NCBI RefSeq assembly: GCF_036511935.1
Contig: NZ_AP028878.1
Coordinates: 3,720,001 to 3,784,000, forward strand
Reading direction: 5' to 3'
From: Marinobacter nanhaiticus D15-8W
GTDB taxonomy: Bacteria > Pseudomonadota > Gammaproteobacteria > Pseudomonadales > Oleiphilaceae
Length of the DNA stretch: 64,000 nucleotides
Shown: positions 18,116 to 26,745 of the stretch, piece after piece
How the letters are laid out: every line of letters starts with the position of its first letter
Position numbering within the stretch: the stretch's first letter is position 1
Translations under genes and position numbers: made by a program
The notes under the pieces: generated by a model
Database searches by the model: none
Seen by the model: only the letters and a program-made list of their open reading frames with translations
What the model was told of the DNA's origin: nothing

Positions 18116-19637
18116 ACAGGGTCGCAAGCAGCGCGCCATACAGCACGCTACGGAAAAGCCAGGGGAACCGGGTGAATAGACTGTCTACCCCGGACGCCGC
18201 CACCGGGATATCGACCCAGTAACCGGCCTCTTCACCGTAGGCAGACTGGAACAGGCGCTGGCCATTGGGCAATACGACCGCCGAGGGGCCGTTGTTCATC
18301 ACATGCAACAGCGGCGTCCGATTTTCCACGGCACGAAGCACCGAGGCATTGAGATGTTGAAAAGGCTGCTGCGTGGGGCCGAACCAGGCGTTGTTGGATA
18401 CCGTGACCAGCAACTCGCCGGGGCCACCACCACGGGCCGCATCGGCCACAAAGTAGGGAAACATCGCCTCGTAGCAGATCAGCGGAACCACCTGCATGCC
18501 CTTGAGCGGAAACCGGGCCGGCCCTTCCCCGGCCGATACATGGCTGAAAAAATCCCCCAACTCTCCCCGCACCCAGCGCCGGGCTTCCGGGAACACCCCA
18601 AGGAGCGGCAAGTACTCGCCAAAGGCGACCCGCTTGGTCTTGCGGTAATGGCCCTGGTCACGCCCCTCGTCATCGATAAGCACCGCCGTGTTGAACTCCG
18701 AGCGGCTGTGGGCGTGATTTTCCCGCTCCATCGCCTGGAACAGCAACGCCGCCTGCATCCGGTTGGCCGACCGGCGGAAGGCCTCGGCAACGCGCGGTTC
18801 ATGGAAATAGGAATTGAACCGGGCCTCGGGCCAGACCACCAGCCCGGCACCCGCGTCGGCAAGTTGTTCCGACAGGGCAAGCGCGCGCGGGTAGCTCGAG
18901 CTATAGCCGGCCGCCGGCGGCCGCTGATCCACGCCTGCCGGTACGTTTTCCTGCACAAATCCGACACGGCGGGTCGGCCACTCCGCCAGACGGGCGTCCC
19001 ATAAACCGAGACTAACCAAGCCATACGCTAGCCAAGCCAATGGCAGCACCGCCGCCGCCCAGCCGATCCGGTCGCGCTGGGCCGGAACCTGCCCGGCCAA
19101 CCAGCGGAATAGCAAAACGTTGACCAGCGCGATCAGCGCATCCAAACCAAGTACGCCGGTCAGGGATACCGCCTGCAGGGCGGTCAGGAACAGACTCTGG
19201 CTTTCGCCAAGCTGGGCGTGGAAGAGCATCGGGAAATGGCCGAAGAACAAGGCGACGAGCATTGGGAACAGCAGGAGGTCCGACCAACCGGTCCGGCGCC
19301 TGAGCCACTGGAACACCAGTGCCAAGAACGCCGGCAGCTGTGCGCTGTACAACCAGAAGAGAGCGGAGAGCAGAAAGGTTACGAACGGGCCAGGCGCCCA
19401 GAGCTGCCCGATAAAACCGACGATCCACCAGGCGCCGACACCATAGAGCGCCAGTCCACAGATCAGTCCCAATAGGTAGGCCTCGGCCAGGCGTTTGCCC
19501 CGCAAGGCAAACAACAAGGGTACGAAACCCGCCCAGCTCAACAGGAACAGCTCGCTGTGGTTGTACGGCAACGCCAGCAGTACACCCGCACTTGCGGCCA
19601 GGAGGCTATCCGTGGCGAGTAAACGTCCCTGACTCAC
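18057..19637 (-). CDS. lnt: Apolipoprotein N-acyltransferase (Lnt)-type enzyme
   Basis: 526 residues from a GTG at 19637 that overlaps the upstream stop (GTGA), which implies translational coupling. The first ~210 residues contain about six membrane helices (FLLSWAGFVPLLFAL, YLLGLICGLALYGVGAWW); the rest is a periplasmic nitrilase-like domain. The catalytic triad is complete and at the usual positions: E271 (WPEARF), K333 (YRKTKRVAFGEY) and C388 (LICYEAMFP), against E267/K335/C387 in E. coli. Lnt adds the third acyl chain to lipoproteins in the inner membrane. Housekeeping lnt normally lies next to ybeX/corC, so this copy, paired with a Lif-like gene, may be an accessory paralogue. Confidence 0.85.
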   Translation of the reverse strand: MSQGRLLATDSLLAASAGVLLALPYNHSELFLLSWAGFVPLLFALRGKRLAEAYLLGLICGLALYGVGAWWIVGFIGQLWAPGPFVTFLLSALFWLYSAQLPAFLALVFQWLRRRTGWSDLLLFPMLVALFFGHFPMLFHAQLGESQSLFLTALQAVSLTGVLGLDALIALVNVLLFRWLAGQVPAQRDRIGWAAAVLPLAWLAYGLVSLGLWDARLAEWPTRRVGFVQENVPAGVDQRPPAAGYSSSYPRALALSEQLADAGAGLVVWPEARFNSYFHEPRVAEAFRRSANRMQAALLFQAMERENHAHSRSEFNTAVLIDDEGRDQGHYRKTKRVAFGEYLPLLGVFPEARRWVRGELGDFFSHVSAGEGPARFPLKGMQVVPLICYEAMFPYFVADAARGGGPGELLVTVSNNAWFGPTQQPFQHLNASVLRAVENRTPLLHVMNNGPSAVVLPNGQRLFQSAYGEEAGYWVDIPVAASGVDSLFTRFPWLFRSVLYGALLATLFRAGWLVPARRATPTAPAS

Positions 19638-20200
19638 CTTGTACCCTGCCCTAAAGACGCCGCGCTTGAACCGCCTCCACCCATGGCCCGCTGCATGGCG
19701 TTCTGCTGATGGAACAGCGCACGGGCGTTCGAACGCCCGAAGTGGGCTGCCTGAAGATATTCAAGCTCGGTCAGGGTCAGCGGAGAGGAGAACCGACGGC
19801 GCGCTTCGCGGTAATCGGTATAACGGAACAGGAACTCCGCCAGCTCAGCTCCCGCCTCGGACGGTAGTCCTTGCTGCAGCAGGAAACGAATACGAGCCCG
19901 GGTTTCGGCAGGTATGGGCGACGCCATACCCTCTGCACTCGCCTCCAACGCGGCAGCGGTCCGGGCATCGACAATGAGGTCCCCGGAAACCGTAAGTGGT
20001 GCCCGCTCCATCAGCCGATCCAGCACGCCCCAGTCCACCATTGCGCCCGAGCCATCCCAAGGCGCCAATGTAACTCGCCCCACTAACCCAGCCGCATTGT
20101 GTCCGGGTGTCAGGACCGCCGCAGCGCAGACGAAGATCGCCAGAAGGATCGGAGGGATAAACGCCCCAGCGCGGGAAGACGACATCGCTTGGACATCCAT
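19634..20200 (-). CDS. Short Lif-like (lipase-chaperone-like) membrane protein
   Basis: 188 residues from the ATG at 20200 (the frame also opens at a TTG at 20209; neither has a clear ribosome-binding site). A membrane anchor (IPPILLAIFVCAAAVLT) is followed by a compact helical domain aligning to the Lif-like protein at 17240-18115: GDLIVDARTAAALEAS, LAEFLFRYTDYREARRRF and LTELEYLQAAHFGRSNARALFHQQNAM, the last resembling the L..LR..hFG…A..LF.EE helix of lipase foldases. It lacks the long linker and the RxxFDY motif. It overlaps the acyltransferase start by 4 bases, so the two form one operon. No lipase accompanies it. Role unknown. Confidence 0.6.
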   Translation of the reverse strand: MDVQAMSSSRAGAFIPPILLAIFVCAAAVLTPGHNAAGLVGRVTLAPWDGSGAMVDWGVLDRLMERAPLTVSGDLIVDARTAAALEASAEGMASPIPAETRARIRFLLQQGLPSEAGAELAEFLFRYTDYREARRRFSSPLTLTELEYLQAAHFGRSNARALFHQQNAMQRAMGGGGSSAASLGQGTR

Positions 20201-20334
20201 TTTTGCCAATAGTGTGATGCGTCATGCTAACACCGGCCAGACTCGCGGACGCTAACGCCAGATACCCACCACATCATCCAGGTGGAAACTGAAGTTACAA
20301 CTCCATGAAAAGACGGGCTTCGCGTTGCGGAAGA

Positions 20335-20646
20335 CTAGAGAAAATAACGCGTGGCGGCCGCCGCGAGGATACCGCCGGCGATGGCCGGCAGCGGCTTGTG
20401 CAGCACCAGCATCAGGATAGCGGTGGTCGCCAGCGCCAGTTTGGCCCCGAGGTCCCCGGTAAAGGCCATTGGGGTCAGGATGGCGATCAGCACCGAGCTC
20501 GCCATGGTATTGATGAAACTCTCCACTCGCGGATTGATGGTGACGAAGGACATCAGGAAAGGCCCGCCCCAGCGGGTGGCCAGTGTCACCAGGGCCATAA
20601 TGGCGATGATCAGGATAACCCCGAGGTGAGTGGTCTCAATGCTCAT
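20335..20646 (-). CDS. azlD: Branched-chain amino-acid exporter small subunit AzlD
   Basis: 103 residues from ATG 20646, which overlaps the end of azlC; the longer open frame upstream is azlC read in another frame. About three to four membrane helices (LGVILIIAIMALVTLATRW, SVLIAILTPMAFTG, LATTAILMLVL) and the conserved TRWGGPF near the start match AzlD. With AzlC it forms an inner-membrane exporter for branched-chain amino acids and analogues. No Lrp-type regulator is beside it. Confidence 0.88.
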   Translation of the reverse strand: MSIETTHLGVILIIAIMALVTLATRWGGPFLMSFVTINPRVESFINTMASSVLIAILTPMAFTGDLGAKLALATTAILMLVLHKPLPAIAGGILAAAATRYFL

Positions 20647-21352
20647 CGGACTTGTGCTCCAGCCAGAAGAAGCCGACTGCACCGCCGGCAAGCGCACCGA
20701 CCACCACATGGGTATGGGGCGGCAGCCACCAGTAGGCCATCATCGCCGCCGTGCCGGCTACGATCCAGGCCACGATGACCCGCGGATTCTTGCGCCCGCC
20801 CAGGGCCATGGACAGCAGGAAACAGCCCAGCACCATATCTAGACCCAGACTTTTGGGATCCTGCAGCAACCCGCCGAAATAGACACCCAACAACGTACCG
20901 ATCAGCCAGGCCATCCAGAGCACGACACCGCCACCAAGGATAACCTCGAGATTACGCCGGCCGTTCTGGTAGTCCTGGGCGGCGACAGCCCAATTGGCGT
21001 CGGTGAGCACCAGCAAAATGCCATAGCGCTGTGCGGTCGGCATCTGACGCAGCATGGGATAGAGCGAAGCGCCCATCAGCAGGTGGCGGGAATTGATGGC
21101 GAAGGTGATGGCAATCAGCGGCAGCAGGGCCACCTGGTCGCCCCAAAGTTCAAGAGCCGCGAACTGCGAGGCGCCGGCAAAGACCAGCACGCTCATCAGC
21201 GTCCCTTCCAGCGGAACGATCCCTTTCTGCACCGCCGCCAAACCGAAGGCAGCACCGAATGCCACCACGAATAACGAGATGGGCAGCAGCCGGAGGAACT
21301 CGGCACGGACCTGCGCGGGATCGAGCCGGTAGGTCGCAGGGGAGGTCGTCAT
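20636..21352 (-). CDS. azlC: Branched-chain amino-acid exporter large subunit AzlC
   Basis: 238 residues, integral membrane protein. FVVAFGAAFGLAAVQKG and VFAGASQFAALELWG are the family signature near residues 35-75; NSRHLLMGASLYPML follows as expected. AzlC and AzlD export branched-chain amino acids (or azaleucine) across the inner membrane. The start at 21352 is fitting in length for the family. Its stop overlaps azlD, so the two are translated together. It is followed downstream only by azlD. Confidence 0.92.
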   Translation of the reverse strand: MTTSPATYRLDPAQVRAEFLRLLPISLFVVAFGAAFGLAAVQKGIVPLEGTLMSVLVFAGASQFAALELWGDQVALLPLIAITFAINSRHLLMGASLYPMLRQMPTAQRYGILLVLTDANWAVAAQDYQNGRRNLEVILGGGVVLWMAWLIGTLLGVYFGGLLQDPKSLGLDMVLGCFLLSMALGGRKNPRVIVAWIVAGTAAMMAYWWLPPHTHVVVGALAGGAVGFFWLEHKSDEH

Positions 21353-21475
21353 CGACGTGATCGATTAAAGGTCATCACGGCACGCTAATGAAACCTGTGT
21401 AGCCTGCGTATAGGTACATACCGAAGCCGTCATTATTCACTGGCGGATAGTGTGTTCGATAAAGGGGTCGCCCCC

Positions 21476-22360
21476 TCAGGACCAGGGGACGGCACCCGCA
21501 TTGGAACTGATGATGCAGCGAATCCAGGGCAACGCTTCGGGATAGTGCCGCGTATCCATAACGAATTCCTGTCCGCGCGCGACCGCCTGCAGGATGACGC
21601 GGTGGGTTTCCCGTTGCCAACGGTCGGCTTTGGCGTGATAGGTCAGCGGTACCTGGCCCCCACGGGGGAAGCACCAGCGCGGCAGGGCCCATACCCCTGG
21701 CCGATTGGCGCGGCGATCAGTCAGCTGCAGCGATGCGCAATGCCGCTCGAACCAGCCCGCGCCGGGCAGGCCCGATGGCAATTCTCCCAGAGCCAGTGAG
21801 TCAGAGGCTAGGTAGAGGGTGTTGCTAGGATCGTTCCGCCAACGAAAATGCGGATGGTAGCGGGCCCAGGGCAAGGCGGCGTCATCAAGCGTGTCGACAC
21901 CAAGGATATCGCCGATCTGCAGCCAGCCCCAGATGACATGTTTTGCAGCCTGGGTCGGATCGAAGCGCCAACCGTACGCAGTCTCGATCACTGGCCGGAA
22001 CAACCCGAAGAAGACGAACAGGTCTCCAACCTCGACCCCCTGGTTCTTGAGATGCCCCTGGGCCGCTCCGCTCTGACCGAAAATCGGCCGCCAGCCGGGC
22101 AAACGCGGTAAGGCTGCGGCATTGAGGTCCGGATCGATATGGGCGCCGCTCTGCGCCTGGAGGCGTTGGCGAGTTAGCATCGGAACGTGGTCGCCCAGGG
22201 CGATACCCTGATGGGTGATGTCCGCAAAGGGCACCCGCGACCGCTCGTCCGGAATCGGCAGCGACAGCAACCGGCCATCGGGAAGGATGGGGCTCGGGCA
22301 CCCGCCGGAACTGGAATCGAAGCCCTTGCGACTGAATATGATGCGGCGCGGCTGGATCAT
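21476..22360 (-). CDS. Nmad3-family protein (nucleotide-modification-associated domain 3)
   Basis: About 294 residues from ATG 22360 (a GTG four codons upstream is possible). The N-terminus IIFSRKGFDSSSGGCPSPIL and the following PDGRLLSLPIPD are the hallmark of the Nmad3 family, defined by its association with modified nucleotides in phage and bacterial gene neighbourhoods. Further family stretches: VGDLFVFFGLFRPV, HVIWGWLQIGDI and YLASDSLAL. The reaction is unknown. It lies 18-30 bases after a membrane methyltransferase gene on the same strand. I see no methylase, nuclease or phage gene nearby, so a DNA-modification role is only a family-level suggestion. Confidence 0.8.
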   Translation of the reverse strand: MIQPRRIIFSRKGFDSSSGGCPSPILPDGRLLSLPIPDERSRVPFADITHQGIALGDHVPMLTRQRLQAQSGAHIDPDLNAAALPRLPGWRPIFGQSGAAQGHLKNQGVEVGDLFVFFGLFRPVIETAYGWRFDPTQAAKHVIWGWLQIGDILGVDTLDDAALPWARYHPHFRWRNDPSNTLYLASDSLALGELPSGLPGAGWFERHCASLQLTDRRANRPGVWALPRWCFPRGGQVPLTYHAKADRWQRETHRVILQAVARGQEFVMDTRHYPEALPWIRCIISSNAGAVPWS

Positions 22361-22390
22361 TGAAACAAACACACTACGGTGCGGTGTCGC

Positions 22391-22996
22391 TCAGAACCAC
22401 CTGGGGACCCGCTTGAGATAGTCCATATATTCCTCACCGAAGACTACGCCCAGCGCCTTTTCCTCGGCTAGGGCCTGGCGCAGGATAACCAGAACTCCAA
22501 CGCCCAGGCATACCAGGGAGAATACACTGGGCAGCGCCAGGAAGAAGCCCAGCTGGCCGAGGATGATCCCCAGGAACAACGGGTTGCGCGAACGGCTGAA
22601 AGGTCCCGAGGTGATCAGGTGCCCGCGATTCGCATTGTCGATACCGGAACGCCAATCTTCGTGCATATAGGCCTGCACGTAATCGATCAGCGAGAAGGAG
22701 GCCAGCAACATAATGGCGCCCGCAGCCAGGACCGGCGGTTGGTACAGGAATTCGAACACCCCGAGCCAGCGATCGATATCGACAAATATCCGCACGACAC
22801 AGACCCCGAGGATACTGGCCCGGAAGATATTGAATACGTGACGGTGCCACCAGGTACCACTTCCCCGGGCGCCGTAGTGGATATGGGAAAAACGCATGCG
22901 GTCGTAGAGCCCCAGGCTACGGCTGGTGTAATGCAGCCCGATCATCAGGAAGTAGATACCCAGGAAATACCTGACCAGTAATTCAACCGAACCCAT
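22391..22996 (-). CDS. PEMT/ICMT-type membrane methyltransferase
   Basis: 201 residues with about five membrane helices. The conserved C-terminal motif of isoprenylcysteine/phospholipid methyltransferases is present: HLITSGPFSRSRNPLFLG (glycine-proline-x-x-x-x-RNP) followed by LAEEKALGVVFGEEYMDYLKRVPRW. Such enzymes methylate a lipid-like or small thiol acceptor at the membrane using SAM; bacterial substrates are mostly undefined. GAGGAAC precedes the ATG at 22996. It is transcribed with the Nmad3 gene, which is the next gene downstream. Confidence 0.85.
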   Translation of the reverse strand: MGSVELLVRYFLGIYFLMIGLHYTSRSLGLYDRMRFSHIHYGARGSGTWWHRHVFNIFRASILGVCVVRIFVDIDRWLGVFEFLYQPPVLAAGAIMLLASFSLIDYVQAYMHEDWRSGIDNANRGHLITSGPFSRSRNPLFLGIILGQLGFFLALPSVFSLVCLGVGVLVILRQALAEEKALGVVFGEEYMDYLKRVPRWF

Positions 22997-23166
22997 GTCG
23001 GAAAAAGTTCCTCGTTTTCTTGGCAGCGGAGCAGCTTAGGCCGTTCATCCGGCACGGACAACCATCTATGTTCATTCGTGGCCTGTGCTGCATTTCCCGA
23101 TATGACATTCAGTCATGTTCAGCGTTGAGGTAACGTAGGCGCATGACTCGACAATAACGGACACCC

Positions 23167-24597
23167 ATGACCGCCCAGGAAAGATTAGCGCCGGTACACG
23201 CTTTCTCCAACGATGCCCTGTCCGACCATGACGCCACGGCCCTTGCAACATTGATCCGCCAGGGCAAGCTGAGTTCCCGCGAGGTTATTGCTGCGGCGAT
23301 CGAGCGCGCGCGCAAAGTCGAACCGGTTCTCCACGGTCTGGCCCATACGGATTTCGAAGGCGCCTTCCGCGCAGCATCACGGCCGGGCCAAGGCCCCTTT
23401 TCGGGTGTGCCGACGCTTATCAAGGACAATACCGATGTCGTCGGCCAACCGACCTTGCACGGCTCCCTGGCAACGTCCGGAGAATTGAAAAAAACAACAT
23501 CGCCCTTTGCCCGCCAGCTTCTGGCGCAGGGCATGATCCCCTTGGGCAAGAGTGCCCTGCCCGAGTTCGGCTTCAATGCCTCCACTGAACCGGCCCATGG
23601 GGCGCCGACCCGTAACCCCTGGAATCCCGCCTTTTCCTGCGGCGCCTCATCCGGAGGTTCGGCGGCCCTGGTGGCCGCTGGCGTCGTGCCTATCGCCCAC
23701 GCCAACGACGGCGGTGGGTCGATCCGTATCCCCGCCGCATGCTGCGGGCTGGTCGGACTCAAGCCCAGCCGGGGCCGGCTGGTGGAGAATGAGGCGGGCC
23801 GTGTCCTGCCGATCAATATCATCAGCGAAGGCGTGGTCACTCGTTCGGTCCGGGATACGGCTCGTTTCTTCAGCGAAGCGGAGCGCTACATTCACAATCC
23901 CAAACTGCCCGCCATGGGCGAGGTGCTCGGCCCCGGCAAACGTCGGCTGCGGATTGGACTCGTCGTCGATTCCATCACCGGAAAAGGCACGGATGCGATC
24001 ACGCGGGAAACGGTGGAGTCCACTGCAGGCCTGCTCGAAGACCTGGGACACGCCATCATCCCGATGGAGGTGCCGGTCCCGCGGCAATTCGCCGAGGACT
24101 TTGCCCATTACTGGGCCTTCCTGGCCTTCATGATGCGCAAAGGCGGCCGCTCCTTCCTGGGCCGCGGATTCGACCCGGGCCGTGTGGATGCCCTCACCCG
24201 CGGCTTGAGCAATCGTTTTACCGCGCGTTTCCATCACTTGCCGGCAACACTCTGGCGGCTGCGTCAATCCCAAACCCTCTACTCACGGGAGCTCGAGCGA
24301 CTCGGCGTCGATACCGTGCTGTCACCGGTCGTGGCCCATACCACCCCGCCGCTGGGCCACCTGGGTACCGAGCAGCCATTCGAGCTCCTGTTCCAGCGCC
24401 TGATCGACTATGTCAGTTTCACCCCACTGGCCAACGCCGCGGGCGCTCCGGCAATCTCACTACCCATGGGGAAAACCCCGGACAACCTTCCCGTGGGCAT
24501 CCACCTGTCGGCACGGCGAGGTCGCGAACGGGATTTGCTGGAGTTGGCCTTCGAGCTCGAGCAGGCAAAGCCGTGGCGCACTATACAGGGCCTGTGA
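23167..24597 (+). CDS. Amidase signature enzyme
   Basis: 476 residues, cytoplasmic. The amidase-signature Ser-cisSer-Lys triad is visible: K86 in LIKDNTD, the serine pair S161/S162 in CGASSGGS, and nucleophile S185 in DGGGSIRIPAA. These enzymes hydrolyse carboxylic amides such as amino-acid amides, nylon oligomers, or aryl amides; the substrate cannot be read from sequence. It is close to the 6-aminohexanoate-cyclic-dimer hydrolase/general amidase branch in layout, which is an inference from motif spacing only. It stands alone, divergent from the methyltransferase and convergent with the diguanylate cyclase gene 19 bases away. Confidence 0.88.
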   Translation: MTAQERLAPVHAFSNDALSDHDATALATLIRQGKLSSREVIAAAIERARKVEPVLHGLAHTDFEGAFRAASRPGQGPFSGVPTLIKDNTDVVGQPTLHGSLATSGELKKTTSPFARQLLAQGMIPLGKSALPEFGFNASTEPAHGAPTRNPWNPAFSCGASSGGSAALVAAGVVPIAHANDGGGSIRIPAACCGLVGLKPSRGRLVENEAGRVLPINIISEGVVTRSVRDTARFFSEAERYIHNPKLPAMGEVLGPGKRRLRIGLVVDSITGKGTDAITRETVESTAGLLEDLGHAIIPMEVPVPRQFAEDFAHYWAFLAFMMRKGGRSFLGRGFDPGRVDALTRGLSNRFTARFHHLPATLWRLRQSQTLYSRELERLGVDTVLSPVVAHTTPPLGHLGTEQPFELLFQRLIDYVSFTPLANAAGAPAISLPMGKTPDNLPVGIHLSARRGRERDLLELAFELEQAKPWRTIQGL

Positions 24598-24616
24598 GTC
24601 TGCAGTGAGCGGCGCG

Positions 24617-26488
24617 CTATACGAGATGCAGTTGGGCACTTCCATTGGCGTCGAATACAGACACCTTGTTACGGCCGCTGCCCTTGGCTTCGTATAGGGC
24701 CTCGTCTGCCTGGCGGAAGATCTGTTTGGCCGCATCGGCACGGTTGGGCACCAGAGTGCACACACCGACGCTCACGGTAAGCCGGATCAGATCGTCGGAG
24801 ACCTGAAAATCCGTAGTCTCAATACTCTCGCGGATCTTTTCAGCAACCCGCACGGCACCGTCTTCCGGCGTGTCTGGTAGCACTACGACAAATTCTTCGC
24901 CACCATAACGGGCGGCCAGATCCTGCGGGCGGGTGACAAACTGGCGGATGCCCTGGGCCACCATTTGCAGGCAGTCATCTCCCACCAGGTGACCATAGGT
25001 ATCGTTGAACTGCTTGAAGTGATCGATATCCACGATCATGAGGGACAGTGGCTGACCAAAGCGGTAAGCCCTTACGCAGGCGGACTGGAAGGCCCTGTCG
25101 AAGTGTCCGCGGTTCTTAAGGCCGGTGAGCGCATCGGTAGCGCTAAGTTCCATCAGCTGCTCGTTGAGGTTTTCCAGGTCCCTGGTGCGTTCCTGTACGC
25201 GCTCTTCCAGCAAGGCGTTGGCCTCCTGCTGCACCTGTAGGCTTTTCTCCTGGGCCAGACGCGCCTTGCGCTCCTCCCGGTAGAGCTGCTCCTGGGCCTC
25301 GAACGCCCGGCGCTTCTCCTTGTTCAGGCGATCGGCCAGGGCGATGGAAAGCAGGATTACGCCCAACGCCGAGCCCACCTGGGTGGCGTTTTCGGTGAAG
25401 AGGTTATGCGGCAAGACCGTGAACTTGTTCAACGCCAGCAGGATGCCGCCAAACAACATGAAGAACCAGGCTACACCGAAGTAACGGGCGGCAATATCCT
25501 TCTTGAGCCAACGGACCGTGCCCAGAACCAACATGCCGGTGCAACCAATAGCGGCCAGGACAATTGTGGGTAGAATCATCACGCTGTAGGGCACGATCAA
25601 CGCCGCCAGCGCAAACAGGCCGGAAAGCGCAACGACCACAACCGTGGCCCAGGCCAATCGCGGGTGTACGTGGGGTAGCACGGTCAGGAAACGCATCGCG
25701 AAGATACCGCCGAACGCCACCGTGAGGTTGAGGAAGAAGATGATCGCCTGGTCATTCCACCAGGTCGCTTCAGGCCACAGATATTGAAAGGCCATACCAT
25801 GAAGGCTGGCGAGAAACAGGGGCATCGCGGTGATGTACCCCACGTAGTAGAGGAAACTGCGCTCTCCCACTGCCAGGAAAACAAACAGGTTGTAGAGCAC
25901 CATGACCAGGATAATGCCGTAATAGATCCCTTCCAGTAGCAGCCGCGGCTGCTCAAGGGCGAAGAAGGCTTCCCGCTCCCAGAGCGTCATCGGCAGTTGC
26001 AGGGAACTGGCGGTGTCTACCCTCAGGTAAAGCGTGACCTCGCCCTGAGGCGGGAAAGACATCGGCACCAGGAAATTGCGGTGCTGGACCGGCCTGGCAT
26101 AGAACGGCTGCTTGTCTCCAAGGGACCATGACTGCCCTACTTGCCCAGCGCTGACACGATAGATATCCACGTGATCGAGCACAGGATAAGCAATCTCGAG
26201 CAGGTTGTTCATGGTGATCAACTGGGGGTTTTCCACCGTCACCCGGAACCAGTAGGCGTTGTCCTGGTACCCGAGATTGATATCGTCTTCACGCGGGTTG
26301 GACGTCCAGGCCGAATCCTGCAATTGCAGGACCTCCTGCAGGGTAATCTCGTCCGACCCCTCCGCCCAATAGTCGGTATGCGGGGCCAGCGATTCCTTCT
26401 GGGTAAACGGCGACAGGATCAGGGGGTCGGCGACCACCTGCATACTAAAGGCAAGGTAGAGAAATGCCAGGATCAACCACCGCATCAT
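24617..26488 (-). CDS. Diguanylate cyclase with 7TMR-DISM sensor
   Basis: 623 residues. A signal peptide (MMRWLILAFLYLAFSMQVVA) is followed by a periplasmic 7TMR-DISMED2-type jelly-roll domain (about 30-170), seven membrane helices (about 180-390), a coiled coil (EEQLYREERKARLAQEKSLQVQ region) and a C-terminal GGDEF domain (about 445-610). The active-site motif is GGEEF, and an intact inhibitory site RPQD lies five residues before it, so the enzyme should be product-inhibited. It makes c-di-GMP in response to a periplasmic ligand, likely a carbohydrate or other small molecule in this sensor class. It is monocistronic, convergent with the amidase. Confidence 0.93.
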   Translation of the reverse strand: MMRWLILAFLYLAFSMQVVADPLILSPFTQKESLAPHTDYWAEGSDEITLQEVLQLQDSAWTSNPREDDINLGYQDNAYWFRVTVENPQLITMNNLLEIAYPVLDHVDIYRVSAGQVGQSWSLGDKQPFYARPVQHRNFLVPMSFPPQGEVTLYLRVDTASSLQLPMTLWEREAFFALEQPRLLLEGIYYGIILVMVLYNLFVFLAVGERSFLYYVGYITAMPLFLASLHGMAFQYLWPEATWWNDQAIIFFLNLTVAFGGIFAMRFLTVLPHVHPRLAWATVVVVALSGLFALAALIVPYSVMILPTIVLAAIGCTGMLVLGTVRWLKKDIAARYFGVAWFFMLFGGILLALNKFTVLPHNLFTENATQVGSALGVILLSIALADRLNKEKRRAFEAQEQLYREERKARLAQEKSLQVQQEANALLEERVQERTRDLENLNEQLMELSATDALTGLKNRGHFDRAFQSACVRAYRFGQPLSLMIVDIDHFKQFNDTYGHLVGDDCLQMVAQGIRQFVTRPQDLAARYGGEEFVVVLPDTPEDGAVRVAEKIRESIETTDFQVSDDLIRLTVSVGVCTLVPNRADAAKQIFRQADEALYEAKGSGRNKVSVFDANGSAQLHLV

Positions 26489-26745
26489 AGGTTGTACCGC
26501 ACCGCTTATTTCTTCGATTAATTTTTGTCATCGTTGTGCCGTCAGTATGGTTGAATCGAAAAGCTTTTATAGGCCGGATTTGTAAACAACTGTTTTATCT
26601 TCGAGTCGACGGGCGGCGTTCGGCCTGATAATCGCGTTGGGTCGATATTTGGAAAGCCACTCAAGACTATTCTTTGCGTTCCATATTTTTATTTGTAACA
26701 GCAGGGACTTAAGCTAAACCCAGCCAGTAAACTCAGGGAAAGACG
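26489..26745. promoter_or_regulatory. AT-rich divergent promoter region
   Basis: 257 bp between the divergent diguanylate cyclase and lpxR genes. The segment at 26500-26720 is much richer in A+T than its surroundings (atttttatttgtaacagcag near 26683) and should hold promoters for both. I found no gene and no clear palindromic operator. Confidence 0.5.
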
